Shown: positions 27,512 to 36,826 of the stretch, in pieces | Position numbering within the stretch: position 1 is the stretch's first letter | How the letters are laid out: every line of letters starts with the position of its first letter | From: Chryseobacterium candidae | Lineage (GTDB): Bacteria > Bacteroidota > Bacteroidia > Flavobacteriales > Weeksellaceae | Reading direction: 5' to 3' | DNA length: 64,000 nt | Assembly: GCF_004916905.1 (NCBI RefSeq) | Contig: NZ_SDLV01000006.1 | Coordinates: 62,001 to 126,000, forward strand | Made by a program: the position numbers and the translations under genes | The notes under the pieces: generated by a model | What the model saw: only the letters and a program-made list of their open reading frames with translations | What the model was told of the DNA's origin: nothing | The model's database searches: none

Positions 27512-28294
27512 TTATAAAACCAGTTTTTTTGGAAGATTGTGAAGAAGTTCTGTGTTGATGATTTCTGCACAGATACCGGGTTTTTCCCAATGTCCGTTAT
27601 GTCCGCAGTCCAGAATGTAAGACTTGATATTTGTTCTGTCCGGAAGATGTTTGATCATCATATCTGTTTTTACGGCATTGTCGTGTTTGCCTGCCAGTAC
27701 TAATATTTTAGCTTCCAGATTTTCCAGTACATGTTTTTTGTCGGTTCTTTCCACCATGCCTTTTACACAGGCAAGTGCTCCCATATTGTTGGTGGAAAGG
27801 GCAGTTTCAAGAGCAATTTCAATTTTCCCTTCCAGAATATCTCTTTCATTGGGATTAAATAAATTAGGAACTCCGGCTCTTGCATAATGGGCAAAAGCAT
27901 CTTTAATGATTCTATAGCTTTTAATACGCTGCTGCTTTTTCTCTTCATCATCCGCAAAGTAAGTAGAGAAAAATAAAGTGAGACTTTTTAAAGAGCCGGG
28001 ATATTTTTCTGCAAAAGCAAGTGACGTATATCCTCCCATAGAATGCCCCAGAAGATGTACTTTTTCTACATGCTGATGATCCAGAACTTTTTTTACTTCT
28101 TCAGCCATTAATTCCATGGTATGAACTTCAGCTAAAATTTCAGACTGACCGTGTCCTGGAAGATCAATTTTGAGTAATGAAAAATCTTTGGAAAGATGAG
28201 ATTCCATATCACTCCAGATGGATAGATTTTCCATAAACCCGTGAAGAAGTACCAAAGTTTCTTTTCCGTTTCCTTTTCTTTCAAAGTTCAGCAT
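27512..28294 (-). CDS. Alpha/beta hydrolase
   Basis: A 260-residue hydrolase. Oxyanion LLHGFMENLSIW near residue 18, LPGHGQS near 53, nucleophile elbow LLGHSMGGYTS near residue 85 and the catalytic histidine in CGHNGHWEKPG near 240. It resembles the MenH/BioH branch, but no menaquinone or biotin gene is near, so the substrate is open. The ATG at 28294 starts the conserved MLNFERKG strand; a longer reading to 28363 adds nothing family-like. No signal peptide. Confidence 0.88.
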   Translation of the reverse strand: MLNFERKGNGKETLVLLHGFMENLSIWSDMESHLSKDFSLLKIDLPGHGQSEILAEVHTMELMAEEVKKVLDHQHVEKVHLLGHSMGGYTSLAFAEKYPGSLKSLTLFFSTYFADDEEKKQQRIKSYRIIKDAFAHYARAGVPNLFNPNERDILEGKIEIALETALSTNNMGALACVKGMVERTDKKHVLENLEAKILVLAGKHDNAVKTDMMIKHLPDRTNIKSYILDCGHNGHWEKPGICAEIINTELLHNLPKKLVL

Positions 28295-28405
28295 GATTCC
28301 AAAATTTAGAAGGTTAAAAATAATACAGCAGGTGAGATGCTGCCGATCCGTTTCTCCTTTCAAATTTAATCAAAAAAAGAGCATTTAAAAAAATACCCTT
28401 GTCTT

Positions 28406-28930
28406 TTATTGAACTAATTCCTTGTAAACCTTTGTTTCCCAGGGCTTAATGTCTGTTACCCCATATCTTTCCTTTTTAGAAATAGCAAGGTTGTCCAGCA
28501 TATCTACAAAATTTTTGTAACTGGCTTCATCTGTCGGCTTTACAATAACTGTGAATTTGTTAGGAGCCGGAGCTTTCTTATAGGCATCAGCAATAATCTT
28601 TGAAATTTTGATTCCACTGAAATCGGTTTCCTTAAGGTTTTCTGTATTCAGATCTTTCTGATTACTCTGATGATAAAATACCCGGTTGTCTTTCCCAAGG
28701 ATAAATGTAATCTGGTTTTGATCCCCAATTACGGGAATATCCGTAGGATGAGGATTTGGATCTTTTGCTGGTAACCCTAAATCCATTACGTTAGGTTTTG
28801 TAAAATTAGTTGTGAACATAAAGAAAGTGATCAATAAGAATCCCAGATCTACCATAGGAGTCATGTCTACCCGGATCATTTTTTTCTTTTGTTTGCTGCC
28901 CTGTTTCTCTTGTGCAATTACTTCTGCCAT
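28406..28930 (-). CDS. ExbD/TolR family biopolymer transport protein, stand-alone
   Basis: A 174-residue protein with a basic N-terminus, VDMTPMVDLGFLLITFFMF as the single membrane helix (the aspartate after MV is the proton-path residue of ExbD) and a periplasmic domain ending GVTDIKPWETKVY. It is a close paralog of the second ExbD of the main TonB operon (54329), which ends GVTDIKPWEKAVY. No exbB or tonB is adjacent, so it probably joins the distant operon's ExbB or forms an alternative motor. Confidence 0.92.
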   Translation of the reverse strand: MAEVIAQEKQGSKQKKKMIRVDMTPMVDLGFLLITFFMFTTNFTKPNVMDLGLPAKDPNPHPTDIPVIGDQNQITFILGKDNRVFYHQSNQKDLNTENLKETDFSGIKISKIIADAYKKAPAPNKFTVIVKPTDEASYKNFVDMLDNLAISKKERYGVTDIKPWETKVYKELVQ

Positions 28931-29172
28931 GATTAAAATTTTTGAATGTTAGACTATAATTTTTTTAAAGAATTCATACAAAACATATGCCTTGATTATT
29001 GATAAATCTATAGATTCATGAATCTATTGATAGTTTTGTAATTTATTTTAAACATTTCTGTTTCTTTTAATACATTTTTTATAATCGGTTAATCATGGTG
29101 GTGTTTTTTTAAGTTTTTTTATCTGCGGGACAGATAGTAAATATGTATGGAATAAGCTCAAGATCCAATAAA
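28931..29172. other. Intergenic region without a gene
   Basis: About 240 AT-rich bases upstream of the leftward exbD gene. I found no ORF, RNA or perfect promoter element in it. Confidence 0.4.
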
Positions 29173-29200
29173 AAAACTCACACGATAAAGTGCGAGTTTT
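29173..29200 (-). terminator. Terminator of the DsbD-like gene
   Basis: Stem AAAACTC/GAGTTTT extended by CAC/GTG across one mismatch, with a T-tract following on the minus strand, about 20 bases after the stop. Confidence 0.75.
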
Positions 29201-29218
29201 AAATGATATGTGAATAAT

Positions 29219-31297
29219 TTATTTATTCTTTTTATAGAAATTCACTCCGCATTCAAGGAATTTTTTGAAGTCCTCTTTAGGCATATATCCTGAAACAGGT
29301 GTATTGATTACTTTTCCGTCCGGAGTTATTAAAACATAGTGAGGCTGAGAGTTATTGTTAAAGTTAACCTGCTGGAATAAACTCCATCTGTCCCCAATTG
29401 TTTTTACCTTTTTGATCTGACCGTCTCCAAGGTCAATTTTGGTTTTTTGATCCTCAGGAAGCTCTTCTTTGTCATCCACATACAGAGATGCTAATACAAC
29501 ATCATTCTGTAGGATTGGCAAGATGTCCGGTTCGCTCCATACAAATTCCTCCATTTTTCTACAGTTTTCACATCCGTATCCTGTAAAGTCGATCAGGATT
29601 GGTTTATCTTCTTTTTTAGCCAGTTCTATTGCTTTGAAGAAGTCGTGTTCCGGATGCATTCCTAAAATTCCGTCTTTTTCATCATGGAAATAGCTTACAT
29701 TCAGTGGAGGCAAAATCCCGCTTAATAACTGAAGTTTAGGACGCTCAGACGGAATTAAACCTTGAATAAGGTAAATCACAAAACCAATACCCAATACCCC
29801 TAATATCTTTCTTGTGACAGAAATTTTAGGTTTTTTATCATCATGCGGGAATCTGATGAATCCTAGTAAATATAATGCTAACCCTAATGCAATAATGATC
29901 CAGATGGCAATAAAAAGCTCTCTTTTTAAGAAAAATGTTTTGGAGACAAGATCTGCTTTAGACAAAAATTTCAATGCTAATGCCAGTTCTACAAAACCTA
30001 AAACTACTTTTACGGTATTCATCCATCCTCCGGATTTCGGAAGACTTTGTAATGCCTGCGGGAATAACGCCAGCAATCCAAAAATAATCGCCCATGCCAG
30101 CCCGAATCCTGCCAAAGCAAATGTCAGGAGCATAGGAACATTGGATGAACCTGTGACAGCGCTTCCTAATAAACTTCCTAAAATAGGTCCTGTACATGAG
30201 AAAGAAACAATCACCAGCGTTAATGCCATGAAGAAAATACCGATAATTCCTCCTGCCTCTTCTGCCTTCGAAGATTTGTTGGCAATTGAACTTGGCAGCG
30301 TGATATCATAATACCCGAAGAAACTTCCGGCAAAGAAGATGAATATGATAAAGAACGCAATGTTCAGCCATACGCTTGTAGAAATTTCGTTGAAGATATT
30401 TCCGGCAATACCATCAATAATGTGGAAAGGAATACTTAGTAAAACAAAGATCAGAAGAATGAAAAACCCATAGATCAGCGCATCTCTTTTTCCTTTTGCT
30501 TTGTTTTTATTTCCTTTGGTAAAGAAAGAAACCGTTAGTGGAATCATCGGGAAAACGCATGGCGTAAGCAAAGCAATTAATCCTCCGATAAATCCTAAGA
30601 ATAAATACGTCCAGTAATTTTCATCCACTTTAGTAGAAGCAGTCCCACAATCTGTTAATGGTTTTTTGAAATCGATGGTTGCAATTTTCAGCTGCTTTGG
30701 ATCCAGTTTTGATGTCTCTGTAATCGTAGCTTCTGTTTTTGCAGGATTTTCAGTAACGGTCTCGGAAACTTTCACAGAATCTTTTACAGGGGCTGCTGTT
30801 TCCTCGGTTGAAACCACTTCCGTTGCCCCTTTTGGGGTAACTTTTTGATTGAATTCTAATGTGTTGGGAGCAAGACAGACTCTGTCATCACAAGTCTGAT
30901 AGGTAATCTCAGAAGTGACATCTGCAGGCTTGGTAGGATCTTTTAATTTAAATTTCTGCTTAAATCCAGCCGAATTGGAGTAGAAAACAATGGTACCCCC
31001 AAATGCTTCGGAAAATTCTTCATGTTTTTTACCCACTTCGGAAAATTTTCCGATCAATTCAATATTCTTTCCTGTAACTTTATATTCTGTCGGAATTCCG
31101 GTATCTTCCGGTAAATCTTTAGAGTAAATATGCCATCCGCTTTCCATGGTAGCATTCAATACCGCTTCGTATTGATTGTTTCCCAGATCGTTGATGGTGA
31201 ATTTAAACTTTACAGGATTCTTGATCTGTGCAGAAAAACTAAGAGTAAGAAAAAAGAAAAAGAGAAACGAAAGTTTATGAATCGAAGAGAGTCTCAT
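29219..31297 (-). CDS. DsbD-like thiol:disulfide interchange protein
   Basis: A 692-residue inner-membrane protein that passes electrons from cytoplasmic thioredoxin to the periplasm. A signal peptide is followed by an N-terminal DsbD-alpha-like domain (about 25-160), a Ser/Thr/Glu-rich linker, eight or so membrane segments (about 225-515) with the conserved LLTPCVFPMIPLTVSFF and SFSCTGPILGSLLG cysteine motifs, and a C-terminal thioredoxin domain with FTGYGCENCRKME near residue 580. All three expected parts are present. It has its own promoter and terminator. Confidence 0.95.
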   Translation of the reverse strand: MRLSSIHKLSFLFFFFLTLSFSAQIKNPVKFKFTINDLGNNQYEAVLNATMESGWHIYSKDLPEDTGIPTEYKVTGKNIELIGKFSEVGKKHEEFSEAFGGTIVFYSNSAGFKQKFKLKDPTKPADVTSEITYQTCDDRVCLAPNTLEFNQKVTPKGATEVVSTEETAAPVKDSVKVSETVTENPAKTEATITETSKLDPKQLKIATIDFKKPLTDCGTASTKVDENYWTYLFLGFIGGLIALLTPCVFPMIPLTVSFFTKGNKNKAKGKRDALIYGFFILLIFVLLSIPFHIIDGIAGNIFNEISTSVWLNIAFFIIFIFFAGSFFGYYDITLPSSIANKSSKAEEAGGIIGIFFMALTLVIVSFSCTGPILGSLLGSAVTGSSNVPMLLTFALAGFGLAWAIIFGLLALFPQALQSLPKSGGWMNTVKVVLGFVELALALKFLSKADLVSKTFFLKRELFIAIWIIIALGLALYLLGFIRFPHDDKKPKISVTRKILGVLGIGFVIYLIQGLIPSERPKLQLLSGILPPLNVSYFHDEKDGILGMHPEHDFFKAIELAKKEDKPILIDFTGYGCENCRKMEEFVWSEPDILPILQNDVVLASLYVDDKEELPEDQKTKIDLGDGQIKKVKTIGDRWSLFQQVNFNNNSQPHYVLITPDGKVINTPVSGYMPKEDFKKFLECGVNFYKKNK

Positions 31298-31325
31298 ATT
31301 TTTATTTTAGGTAAATACTGTTATA

Positions 31326-31333
31326 CAAAAGTA
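31326..31333 (-). promoter_or_regulatory. Promoter -7 element for the DsbD-like gene
   Basis: TACTTTTG on the minus strand matches TAnnTTTG, with a leader of about 24 bases. Confidence 0.5.
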
Positions 31334-31348
31334 ATTGTTTTTTATAGA

Positions 31349-32401
31349 TTAATCAATTAGTGAAACTTTTCTCAGCTTTTTTTCTATTTTCAAATTGTTT
31401 TTTAGAGCCATAAGCCCTTCTATTACATCTAAGTGAGGGAAACCTGTTTCATGATTTTTTCTGCTGATTTCTGCCATTATTTTCCAATGTCTTGTAATTT
31501 CTTTCCATGCAAAAAATAAAGAGTGCTTCGGGTCGTACATATGCGTAGGCTCACTTTTAGCGCCATTTATTTCTATGATTTTAAAATTTTCCCCTTCCTG
31601 CAAAAAAAATGGATTTTCATACATTACATCTAATCTTCCGAAATAAAAACCATTCACTTTGGTGCAGATTTCATTTATTTTTTTCTCTAACTTTTCCGTA
31701 ACCTCGGTTGAAATATCAATAAATTTGGCTCCTCTGGTGTGGCTTCCGAACGGAATCAGCATAATCTCTTCATTTTCGGGAAGAATTTTCTGCATCTCGC
31801 TGCCCATTTTTTGTTCTATGGCTTTGATCTGAAAGGCACTTCTGGGGTTTCCCATCACCAGTTCTCTCAAGGTATTTTTGCCATTTCCTTTTACAGAAAG
31901 AAATTCTTTTTTCACCATTCCTGTAATTTTTCCTTTGCTCTCGTTAGGAAATCTGTGATAAAAAATGCCGACCTCATTTTGATAATTTATTTTTTCCTGA
32001 ATCAAAAAATCATAATTGTTGTTTTTTTGATAATTATTTAATTCATTTAAATCTTCAAGCTGTGTAACCCCTAAACCTTTCAAACCAATATTGGGCTTTA
32101 CAATAATGGGAAATTCTATTTTTTTTGATTGTAACTCAGATATAATTTCCTGAAATGAGATCTCTGAAGATACTAAAATAGTTTTCGGTATCCAATCTTT
32201 GGGAATCAAATCATAGATTTCTTTTTTGCTTTCCATAGCCATACCTCCATATTTTATAGAAGGATTAGCCCCATGGAAGAATAAGAGCGTTCTTGCTTTC
32301 CATGCACAGTAAAGCCATACTGGAAAAAGCGGCAGATAAATGGAAAATGTGGACCAGTATTCCCAATGTACAATTTTATGAAGTTGATGTTTGAGTTTCA
32401 T
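31349..32401 (-). CDS. ATP-grasp domain protein of unknown substrate
   Basis: A 350-residue protein with ATP-grasp features: FPIIVKPNIGLKGLGV near residue 85 (the nucleotide-binding lysine and glycine loop), FLIQEKINYQNEVGIFYHR, and a C-terminal metal-binding FGRLDVMYENP and FKIIEINGAKSEPTHMYD. An N-terminal segment SIYLPLFPVWLYCAWKART looks membrane-associated. Family members join a carboxylate to an amine or thiol. The ATG at 32401 overlaps the end of the NRDE gene by 26 bases, so translation is coupled. It is last in the leftward run from 36792. The substrate is unknown. Confidence 0.75.
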   Translation of the reverse strand: MKLKHQLHKIVHWEYWSTFSIYLPLFPVWLYCAWKARTLLFFHGANPSIKYGGMAMESKKEIYDLIPKDWIPKTILVSSEISFQEIISELQSKKIEFPIIVKPNIGLKGLGVTQLEDLNELNNYQKNNNYDFLIQEKINYQNEVGIFYHRFPNESKGKITGMVKKEFLSVKGNGKNTLRELVMGNPRSAFQIKAIEQKMGSEMQKILPENEEIMLIPFGSHTRGAKFIDISTEVTEKLEKKINEICTKVNGFYFGRLDVMYENPFFLQEGENFKIIEINGAKSEPTHMYDPKHSLFFAWKEITRHWKIMAEISRKNHETGFPHLDVIEGLMALKNNLKIEKKLRKVSLID

Positions 32402-33086
32402 TTTTAAGGAGAATTTTTTCAGGTTTTGAAAGTGGGTTGAGCCGGTCATAATGCTTCATTGTAATTTCTTCGGAAATTACAACCTGTGTCGTACTGATGG
32501 TTTGTATCGTATTTTGCCTTTTTATGGTAATTCCGTTTTCCAGATCATTGGTTTTCTGATGATGAAAACTCCAGATTGTTTCTTCTGAAATTGTTTCTTT
32601 CCGCAGAAATTCCTGAAAAATCTGTTTTCTTTCTTCTCTTGCAGTTTCATCATACAAAGTAGCGGAAGACCAAATATAAGGACGGTTAATGTTTAACCAT
32701 TTAAAATGTTTTTCCGAGCCGTCCCAACGAAATTCTGCCAATTGATTTTTCTGTACAATAACCAGCGTAAAAGGTTCAATATTTAACAACTGAATCAGTT
32801 GTAAGGCACTGGTTATATTTTCTTGTGCTATTAAATCCAGAACAATGAGGCCTCTGCTTTTCCTGTATTCTGTTTCTCTTTGATGATTTTCAAACGCGCC
32901 GTTTAGTAAAACGATAGCATTTCCGCTTGCTGAAACCACAAACCAGGTTCCGCTTTTGGCGGTATCTTTCGGATAAAAAAGACCTTTTTCCTGATGGATT
33001 TTCTGGGCAGCACGATTGGGCTTTTCGTCCCTGTTAGAGGTCAGTACGATTTTGTCTTTATGCGGAAAATAGGTTACGGTACACAT
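32376..33086 (-). CDS. NRDE (TANGO2) family protein
   Basis: A 236-residue protein starting MCTVTYFPHKDKIVLTSNRDE; the NRDE motif at residues 18-21 names the family, and Cys2 with the following strand suggests the Ntn-hydrolase-like fold proposed for it. Human TANGO2 is tied to lipid and haem handling; the bacterial role is unknown. The start is one base from the stop of the DinB-like gene, within a tight leftward operon. Confidence 0.9.
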   Translation of the reverse strand: MCTVTYFPHKDKIVLTSNRDEKPNRAAQKIHQEKGLFYPKDTAKSGTWFVVSASGNAIVLLNGAFENHQRETEYRKSRGLIVLDLIAQENITSALQLIQLLNIEPFTLVIVQKNQLAEFRWDGSEKHFKWLNINRPYIWSSATLYDETAREERKQIFQEFLRKETISEETIWSFHHQKTNDLENGITIKRQNTIQTISTTQVVISEEITMKHYDRLNPLSKPEKILLKNETQTSTS

Positions 33087-33596
33087 TTAGGTTAGATTTT
33101 GAGTTTCTCTGTATTGAATGGTAGAAGGTGCAATTCCGAAATTTTTATGGAGTAAATGACTCATTTTAATCTCTTTAAAAGCTACCTTTATCAATGCCTG
33201 ATGATGAATGCAGTGCTCTATGTTGTACAGCAGTTCCCGATAAAAATTGGTGGGAATTTCTACAGAAATATTTCCTGCAATTTGCTTCAAAGTCAAATTT
33301 TTATTCGGCAGATCGATGGCAGAAAGTATTTCAGTAATTACTTTCATTGCCTTTTCCGGGTTTTCTTCTAATTCCAGATTTCTTTGTCTTCCATCATAAT
33401 TAATTTGACTCATATGATAAGAGTTCAGTAAGATTTCAAGAAACTCAATAATATGCCTCGTATGACCACCAATGGTAGAATCGTCTAAAGATGGGATTTT
33501 GTGAGTATATATTTCAGTAGAAATTTTTTGCAAAAGCTCTTGTTGCCCGGTAAGAATCTCGCGTAAGATGGCATAAACCGACTCGTCTCTGTTCAT
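33087..33596 (-). CDS. DinB-like (YfiT/DinB superfamily) protein
   Basis: A 169-residue four-helix protein. Candidate metal-binding histidines are GGHTRHIIEFLEILL near residue 45 and YNIEHCIHHQALIK near 130, the usual DinB triad. Family members are metal-dependent transferases or hydrolases, some thiol-linked. The ATG overlaps the DoxX-like stop by 4 bases. Function is not predictable. Confidence 0.8.
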   Translation of the reverse strand: MNRDESVYAILREILTGQQELLQKISTEIYTHKIPSLDDSTIGGHTRHIIEFLEILLNSYHMSQINYDGRQRNLELEENPEKAMKVITEILSAIDLPNKNLTLKQIAGNISVEIPTNFYRELLYNIEHCIHHQALIKVAFKEIKMSHLLHKNFGIAPSTIQYRETQNLT

Positions 33597-33958
33597 ACTT
33601 TATTTTTTTTTAATTTAAGTAAAAGAATCACACAAAAGACAAAAACGATGAGAGCAAGATAAAATAATTTTCCGCCATCATTATTGGTTGCAATTCCTAA
33701 AATAAAAACGTGTGATGCTATAGCTCCTATCATTGTGAAGAATCCTAAAACAGCTCCCCAAAAAGTGGTTTTTGGATTCAGAATTAATATTGCTGTAATA
33801 AGTTCTAAAATTCCGGAAAAAATCCTTCCGTACGGTTCTGCATGTAGTTTTGAAAAAATAGCAACCGAATCAGGATGAGCAGTAAATTTGAAAAATAGAG
33901 TCTGGAGTAGAATGATGGCGGGAATTAACCGTAATGCCCAATTGATATAGTTTTTCAT
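33593..33958 (-). CDS. DoxX-like small membrane protein
   Basis: A 121-residue protein with four membrane helices (about 7-25, 50-66, 70-90, 98-115), starting MKNYINWALRLIPAI. The spacing and the FFKFTAHPDSVAIFSKL loop fit the DoxX family. The ATG at 33958 is preferred: an ATG 90 bases upstream would lie inside the preceding DM13 gene and adds a poor, mixed sequence. Confidence 0.82.
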   Translation of the reverse strand: MKNYINWALRLIPAIILLQTLFFKFTAHPDSVAIFSKLHAEPYGRIFSGILELITAILILNPKTTFWGAVLGFFTMIGAIASHVFILGIATNNDGGKLFYLALIVFVFCVILLLKLKKNKV

Positions 33959-33968
33959 AATGATGTGA

Positions 33969-34397
33969 TTATGGTTTCTGAAGTAAAGCGTAAGAAAATA
34001 AATGATTATACTGTTGGCAATGAACGACTGCGTATTTATAGTCGTCAAAATTCACTGAACCAGTAAAAGTATAGATTTGTCCACCGTTTACAGATTTCAG
34101 TTTTCCTAAAGAAATAAATTGTGAAGGTTGCTGTTCTTTACTTACATAGACATACAGATCCGGCCCGTTGCTTATGGTGAAATTGTTATTAAAAACCAGG
34201 GTCTGAATTCCGTCTTTTTCATAGATTTCCGCTTTTCCGTTCACGTTATTTCCGTAAGGACCCTGCATAAAATCTCCTGAATATTTTAGCATGGCATTTT
34301 CCGGTACCATTTCCATTAAATCTTCTGTTGATGTGTTTTCCCTGATGCAGGAAGCCAAAATAAAGGCTGTAAAGAATGCCATAATAATTGTTTTCAT
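33969..34397 (-). CDS. DM13-domain lipoprotein
   Basis: A 142-residue lipoprotein: signal peptide ending ILASC (Cys17) and a DM13 domain with MLKYSGDFMQGPYG, GPDLYVYVS near residue 85 and the conserved cysteine in VVHCQQYNHLFSYA near residue 126. The DM13 cysteine is proposed to be redox- or haem-linked, which fits the redox genes around it. It lies 10 bases before the DoxX-like gene. Confidence 0.87.
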   Translation of the reverse strand: MKTIIMAFFTAFILASCIRENTSTEDLMEMVPENAMLKYSGDFMQGPYGNNVNGKAEIYEKDGIQTLVFNNNFTISNGPDLYVYVSKEQQPSQFISLGKLKSVNGGQIYTFTGSVNFDDYKYAVVHCQQYNHLFSYALLQKP

Positions 34398-34440
34398 AAT
34401 TCCTGATGTTTTTTTGTTGTAAAGTTTCCAATTAAAGGAA

Positions 34441-35355
34441 TCAGAATTTTATTCTGTATTCTACATTAGCAATAAAACTTCTTGTCAATCCGTCGGGTCT
34501 GGATTTTCTTACAAGAAAAGGAACGCCTACGTTGAGCTGAATACTGTTTCTCCTGTTGATCTCGTAGTCCAGATAAGCATTTCCGTTTAATGTAAGACCT
34601 TCTGAATTGTTAATCTCTTGTTCTACATTGTTCTGGTTAGTAAAACGATCGTTTTTCAGGTGATAAATCGGCAAGATACTTGGTGTAAGTCTTATTTTTG
34701 AATTAATCATTAAAGGATAAGAAACCCTGAGCAAAATATCACCGCTTCTTTTAAATTTGTTGGTAGATAAAAATCCTCTCAATGCTGAACTTGCTGGGTA
34801 TTGTGATGCCAAAAACTGATTGTCATTTTGTGTTAAAGGCTGCTGAAGAGCGGCAACCAGCTGGAGTTTTTTTATTTCGTAGCCAACGCCTACAATTAAA
34901 TCAAACGTTCCTAAGCTGGATTGATAATCCATTGGCAAAGGCAGATTTTCTCTGGAGTTTCCTGCATCTGACAAAGGAATTTTTGCACCCAAAGTAAATT
35001 TCAGGTTTTTATTTGCCTGATAATTTGCATTCAGGAAAATATCAGAAAGTCCAAAAGTGGAAACATCATTGCCATTTTGTGCCAAAGTAGTAAGTTTTGC
35101 ATCCACACCCAATTTTTTGTTGATTTGTCTGTTGTATTCAATATAATTTCCAAAAACAGAAATAGAATTGTCTGCTTTTCCAAAGAAAATCCCGGTTTTA
35201 ATCTGATTGTGATACGCTTTTATACTGTCGTTATTATTTGGCTGGAGGCTGTTAATTGTACAGAATCCGGCATCACTGCATCCTTGAGCAGATAAGTAAT
35301 TGCTTTGCAGAAGCAGTAAAAGCGCTGTTCCTAATAAAGTTTTAAATATTTTCAT
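34441..35355 (-). CDS. Outer-membrane beta-barrel protein of unknown function
   Basis: A 304-residue protein with a signal peptide (residues 1-23, ending LSAQG), then a short CSDAGFCTI segment and alternating beta-strands with aromatic girdles through to a C-terminal FIANVEYRIKF, a typical barrel end. Related proteins are annotated loosely as transporters. It is between the YHS and DM13 genes. Confidence 0.75.
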   Translation of the reverse strand: MKIFKTLLGTALLLLLQSNYLSAQGCSDAGFCTINSLQPNNNDSIKAYHNQIKTGIFFGKADNSISVFGNYIEYNRQINKKLGVDAKLTTLAQNGNDVSTFGLSDIFLNANYQANKNLKFTLGAKIPLSDAGNSRENLPLPMDYQSSLGTFDLIVGVGYEIKKLQLVAALQQPLTQNDNQFLASQYPASSALRGFLSTNKFKRSGDILLRVSYPLMINSKIRLTPSILPIYHLKNDRFTNQNNVEQEINNSEGLTLNGNAYLDYEINRRNSIQLNVGVPFLVRKSRPDGLTRSFIANVEYRIKF

Positions 35356-35378
35356 AGCGTTTTTTTTAGATAAATTGT

Positions 35379-35828
35379 TTATTTTTCTGTCAGTTTTTTC
35401 CAGTTTTGGTCTGCATTTTTTTTCAGTGTTGTTTCATTTTTATTCCAGGAATTCAGCGTATTGTTGAAAAATTTATTGTAGAATAAATGGGTTTTATGGT
35501 CAATTATTTTAAAAGTTGTAGGGTTAATTTCTACTTTTTCGCCATAATCTCCCAGTGCAAAAGCGCACCAACCACCATAAACAGGTTCGTATCTGGCAGG
35601 ATCTTTTTTCAGGAGCTCTCTGTTTTTTTCCGAAGAGGTGTAATAAATTGCCCCGTTTACATTAACCGCAAATTCCTTTTTTCCTTTTATGGCCTTTTTC
35701 TGTTCAATGTAAGAAACAGGATCATATCCCTGAATTGCCAGTTTGTTTTCTAAATTCCGGTGTTCGGTTTTTTGTGAAAATGCTGTAAATGAAAACAAAA
35801 AAGACAGTATGATGATGATATTTTTCAT
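35379..35828 (-). CDS. Secreted YHS-domain protein
   Basis: A 149-residue protein with a signal peptide (1-18, ending TAFSQ) and the YHS-like motif AIQGYDPVSYIEQKKAIKG, followed by IYYTSSEKNRELLKKDP and YGGWCAFALGDYGEKV. YHS domains are metal-binding and occur in copper and redox proteins. It starts one base after the thioredoxin-redoxin gene's stop, so they are coupled. Confidence 0.9.
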   Translation of the reverse strand: MKNIIIILSFLFSFTAFSQKTEHRNLENKLAIQGYDPVSYIEQKKAIKGKKEFAVNVNGAIYYTSSEKNRELLKKDPARYEPVYGGWCAFALGDYGEKVEINPTTFKIIDHKTHLFYNKFFNNTLNSWNKNETTLKKNADQNWKKLTEK

Positions 35829-35829
35829 A

Positions 35830-36792
35830 TTAAAGTTGTTTTAAAATGTCCTCTAAAGAAGCTCTCTCTTTGTAGTCGGGATTAAAATGCCTCCAGACAA
35901 TTTTCTGATTTTCATCTAAAATGTAGGTAGCAGAAACAGGCAGTCTTCCGGATTCATCAGAACGGCTCTTCCTGAAATTGTCTCCCAAATGTTTTTCGTA
36001 GAAGTCAAGAGTTTTTTTCTCAGGCGTGTAAAGCACATCAAAAAGTTCAGCGATTCTGTAGTTTTCATCATATAAAACAGAATATGCGGTTTTGGTTTTG
36101 CTTACAGTTTTTTCTATAAATTCCGGTTTTTCAGGGGAAATGATGACCAGCCTTACATTTTTGGATTCTAATTCAGGTGCGATATTTTGAAGACTTTCCA
36201 AATACTTATTGCAGTATGGGCACCATTGTCCGCGAATGAAAACCAAAATGGTTTTCTTTTTTTCCTGAGACAAAGAAAATGTTTTTTCAAATTGATCTTT
36301 TGCCGTAAAATCAGGAATGGATTCGCCCACTATTTTACCTTTCACTTCACTTAATGTGTGGGTTTTCTTTGTTGTATTTCTTTTTTCTAAGACCGATTGT
36401 CCTACATTTAAAAATTGTGCAGCATTGTAATATCCATATTCATACTGCACCAATTCGCCGTTGTGATCTAAGAAAAGAAAGGAAGGATAATTCACAATTT
36501 TGAATTTTTTGGCAAGTTCTGTTCCTTCTTTTTCGGCATCAATGTAAAGGCTGATGAAGTTTTTGTTGAAAAACTCTCCCAATTCTGGATTCGGAAACGT
36601 ATTCTTTTTCATCAGTTTGCACGGACCGCACCAGGTGGTATACAAATCAATAAAGATGAGCTTATTTTGCTGTTTTGCCAGTATTTTGGCCTCTTCTACA
36701 TTTTTAGCCTGAAAGCTGATTCCTTTTGTGCTTTGCGCATTAAATGAAATTGTGACTAAAAATAAAAATGTATAGATAATTTTTGTGAACAT
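35830..36792 (-). CDS. Secreted thioredoxin-redoxin fusion
   Basis: A 320-residue periplasmic protein with a signal peptide (1-19). The first domain is a thioredoxin with the CGPC active site in TTWCGPCKLMKK near residue 55; the second, from about residue 155, is a peroxiredoxin/TlpA-like domain with RGQWCPYCNKYLESL near residue 190. Two full redox sites in one chain suggest disulfide relay to the neighbouring YHS and DM13 proteins. It is first gene of the leftward run to 31349. Confidence 0.9.
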   Translation of the reverse strand: MFTKIIYTFLFLVTISFNAQSTKGISFQAKNVEEAKILAKQQNKLIFIDLYTTWCGPCKLMKKNTFPNPELGEFFNKNFISLYIDAEKEGTELAKKFKIVNYPSFLFLDHNGELVQYEYGYYNAAQFLNVGQSVLEKRNTTKKTHTLSEVKGKIVGESIPDFTAKDQFEKTFSLSQEKKKTILVFIRGQWCPYCNKYLESLQNIAPELESKNVRLVIISPEKPEFIEKTVSKTKTAYSVLYDENYRIAELFDVLYTPEKKTLDFYEKHLGDNFRKSRSDESGRLPVSATYILDENQKIVWRHFNPDYKERASLEDILKQL

Positions 36793-36826
36793 AAGATAAA
36801 GTATTTATTAAGAAGTTCCCCAAAAC

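Noticed and set aside
29814..30311. 165-codon rightward ORF within the DsbD-like gene
   Set aside because: Antisense shadow of the membrane domain of DsbD; composition mirrors that gene.
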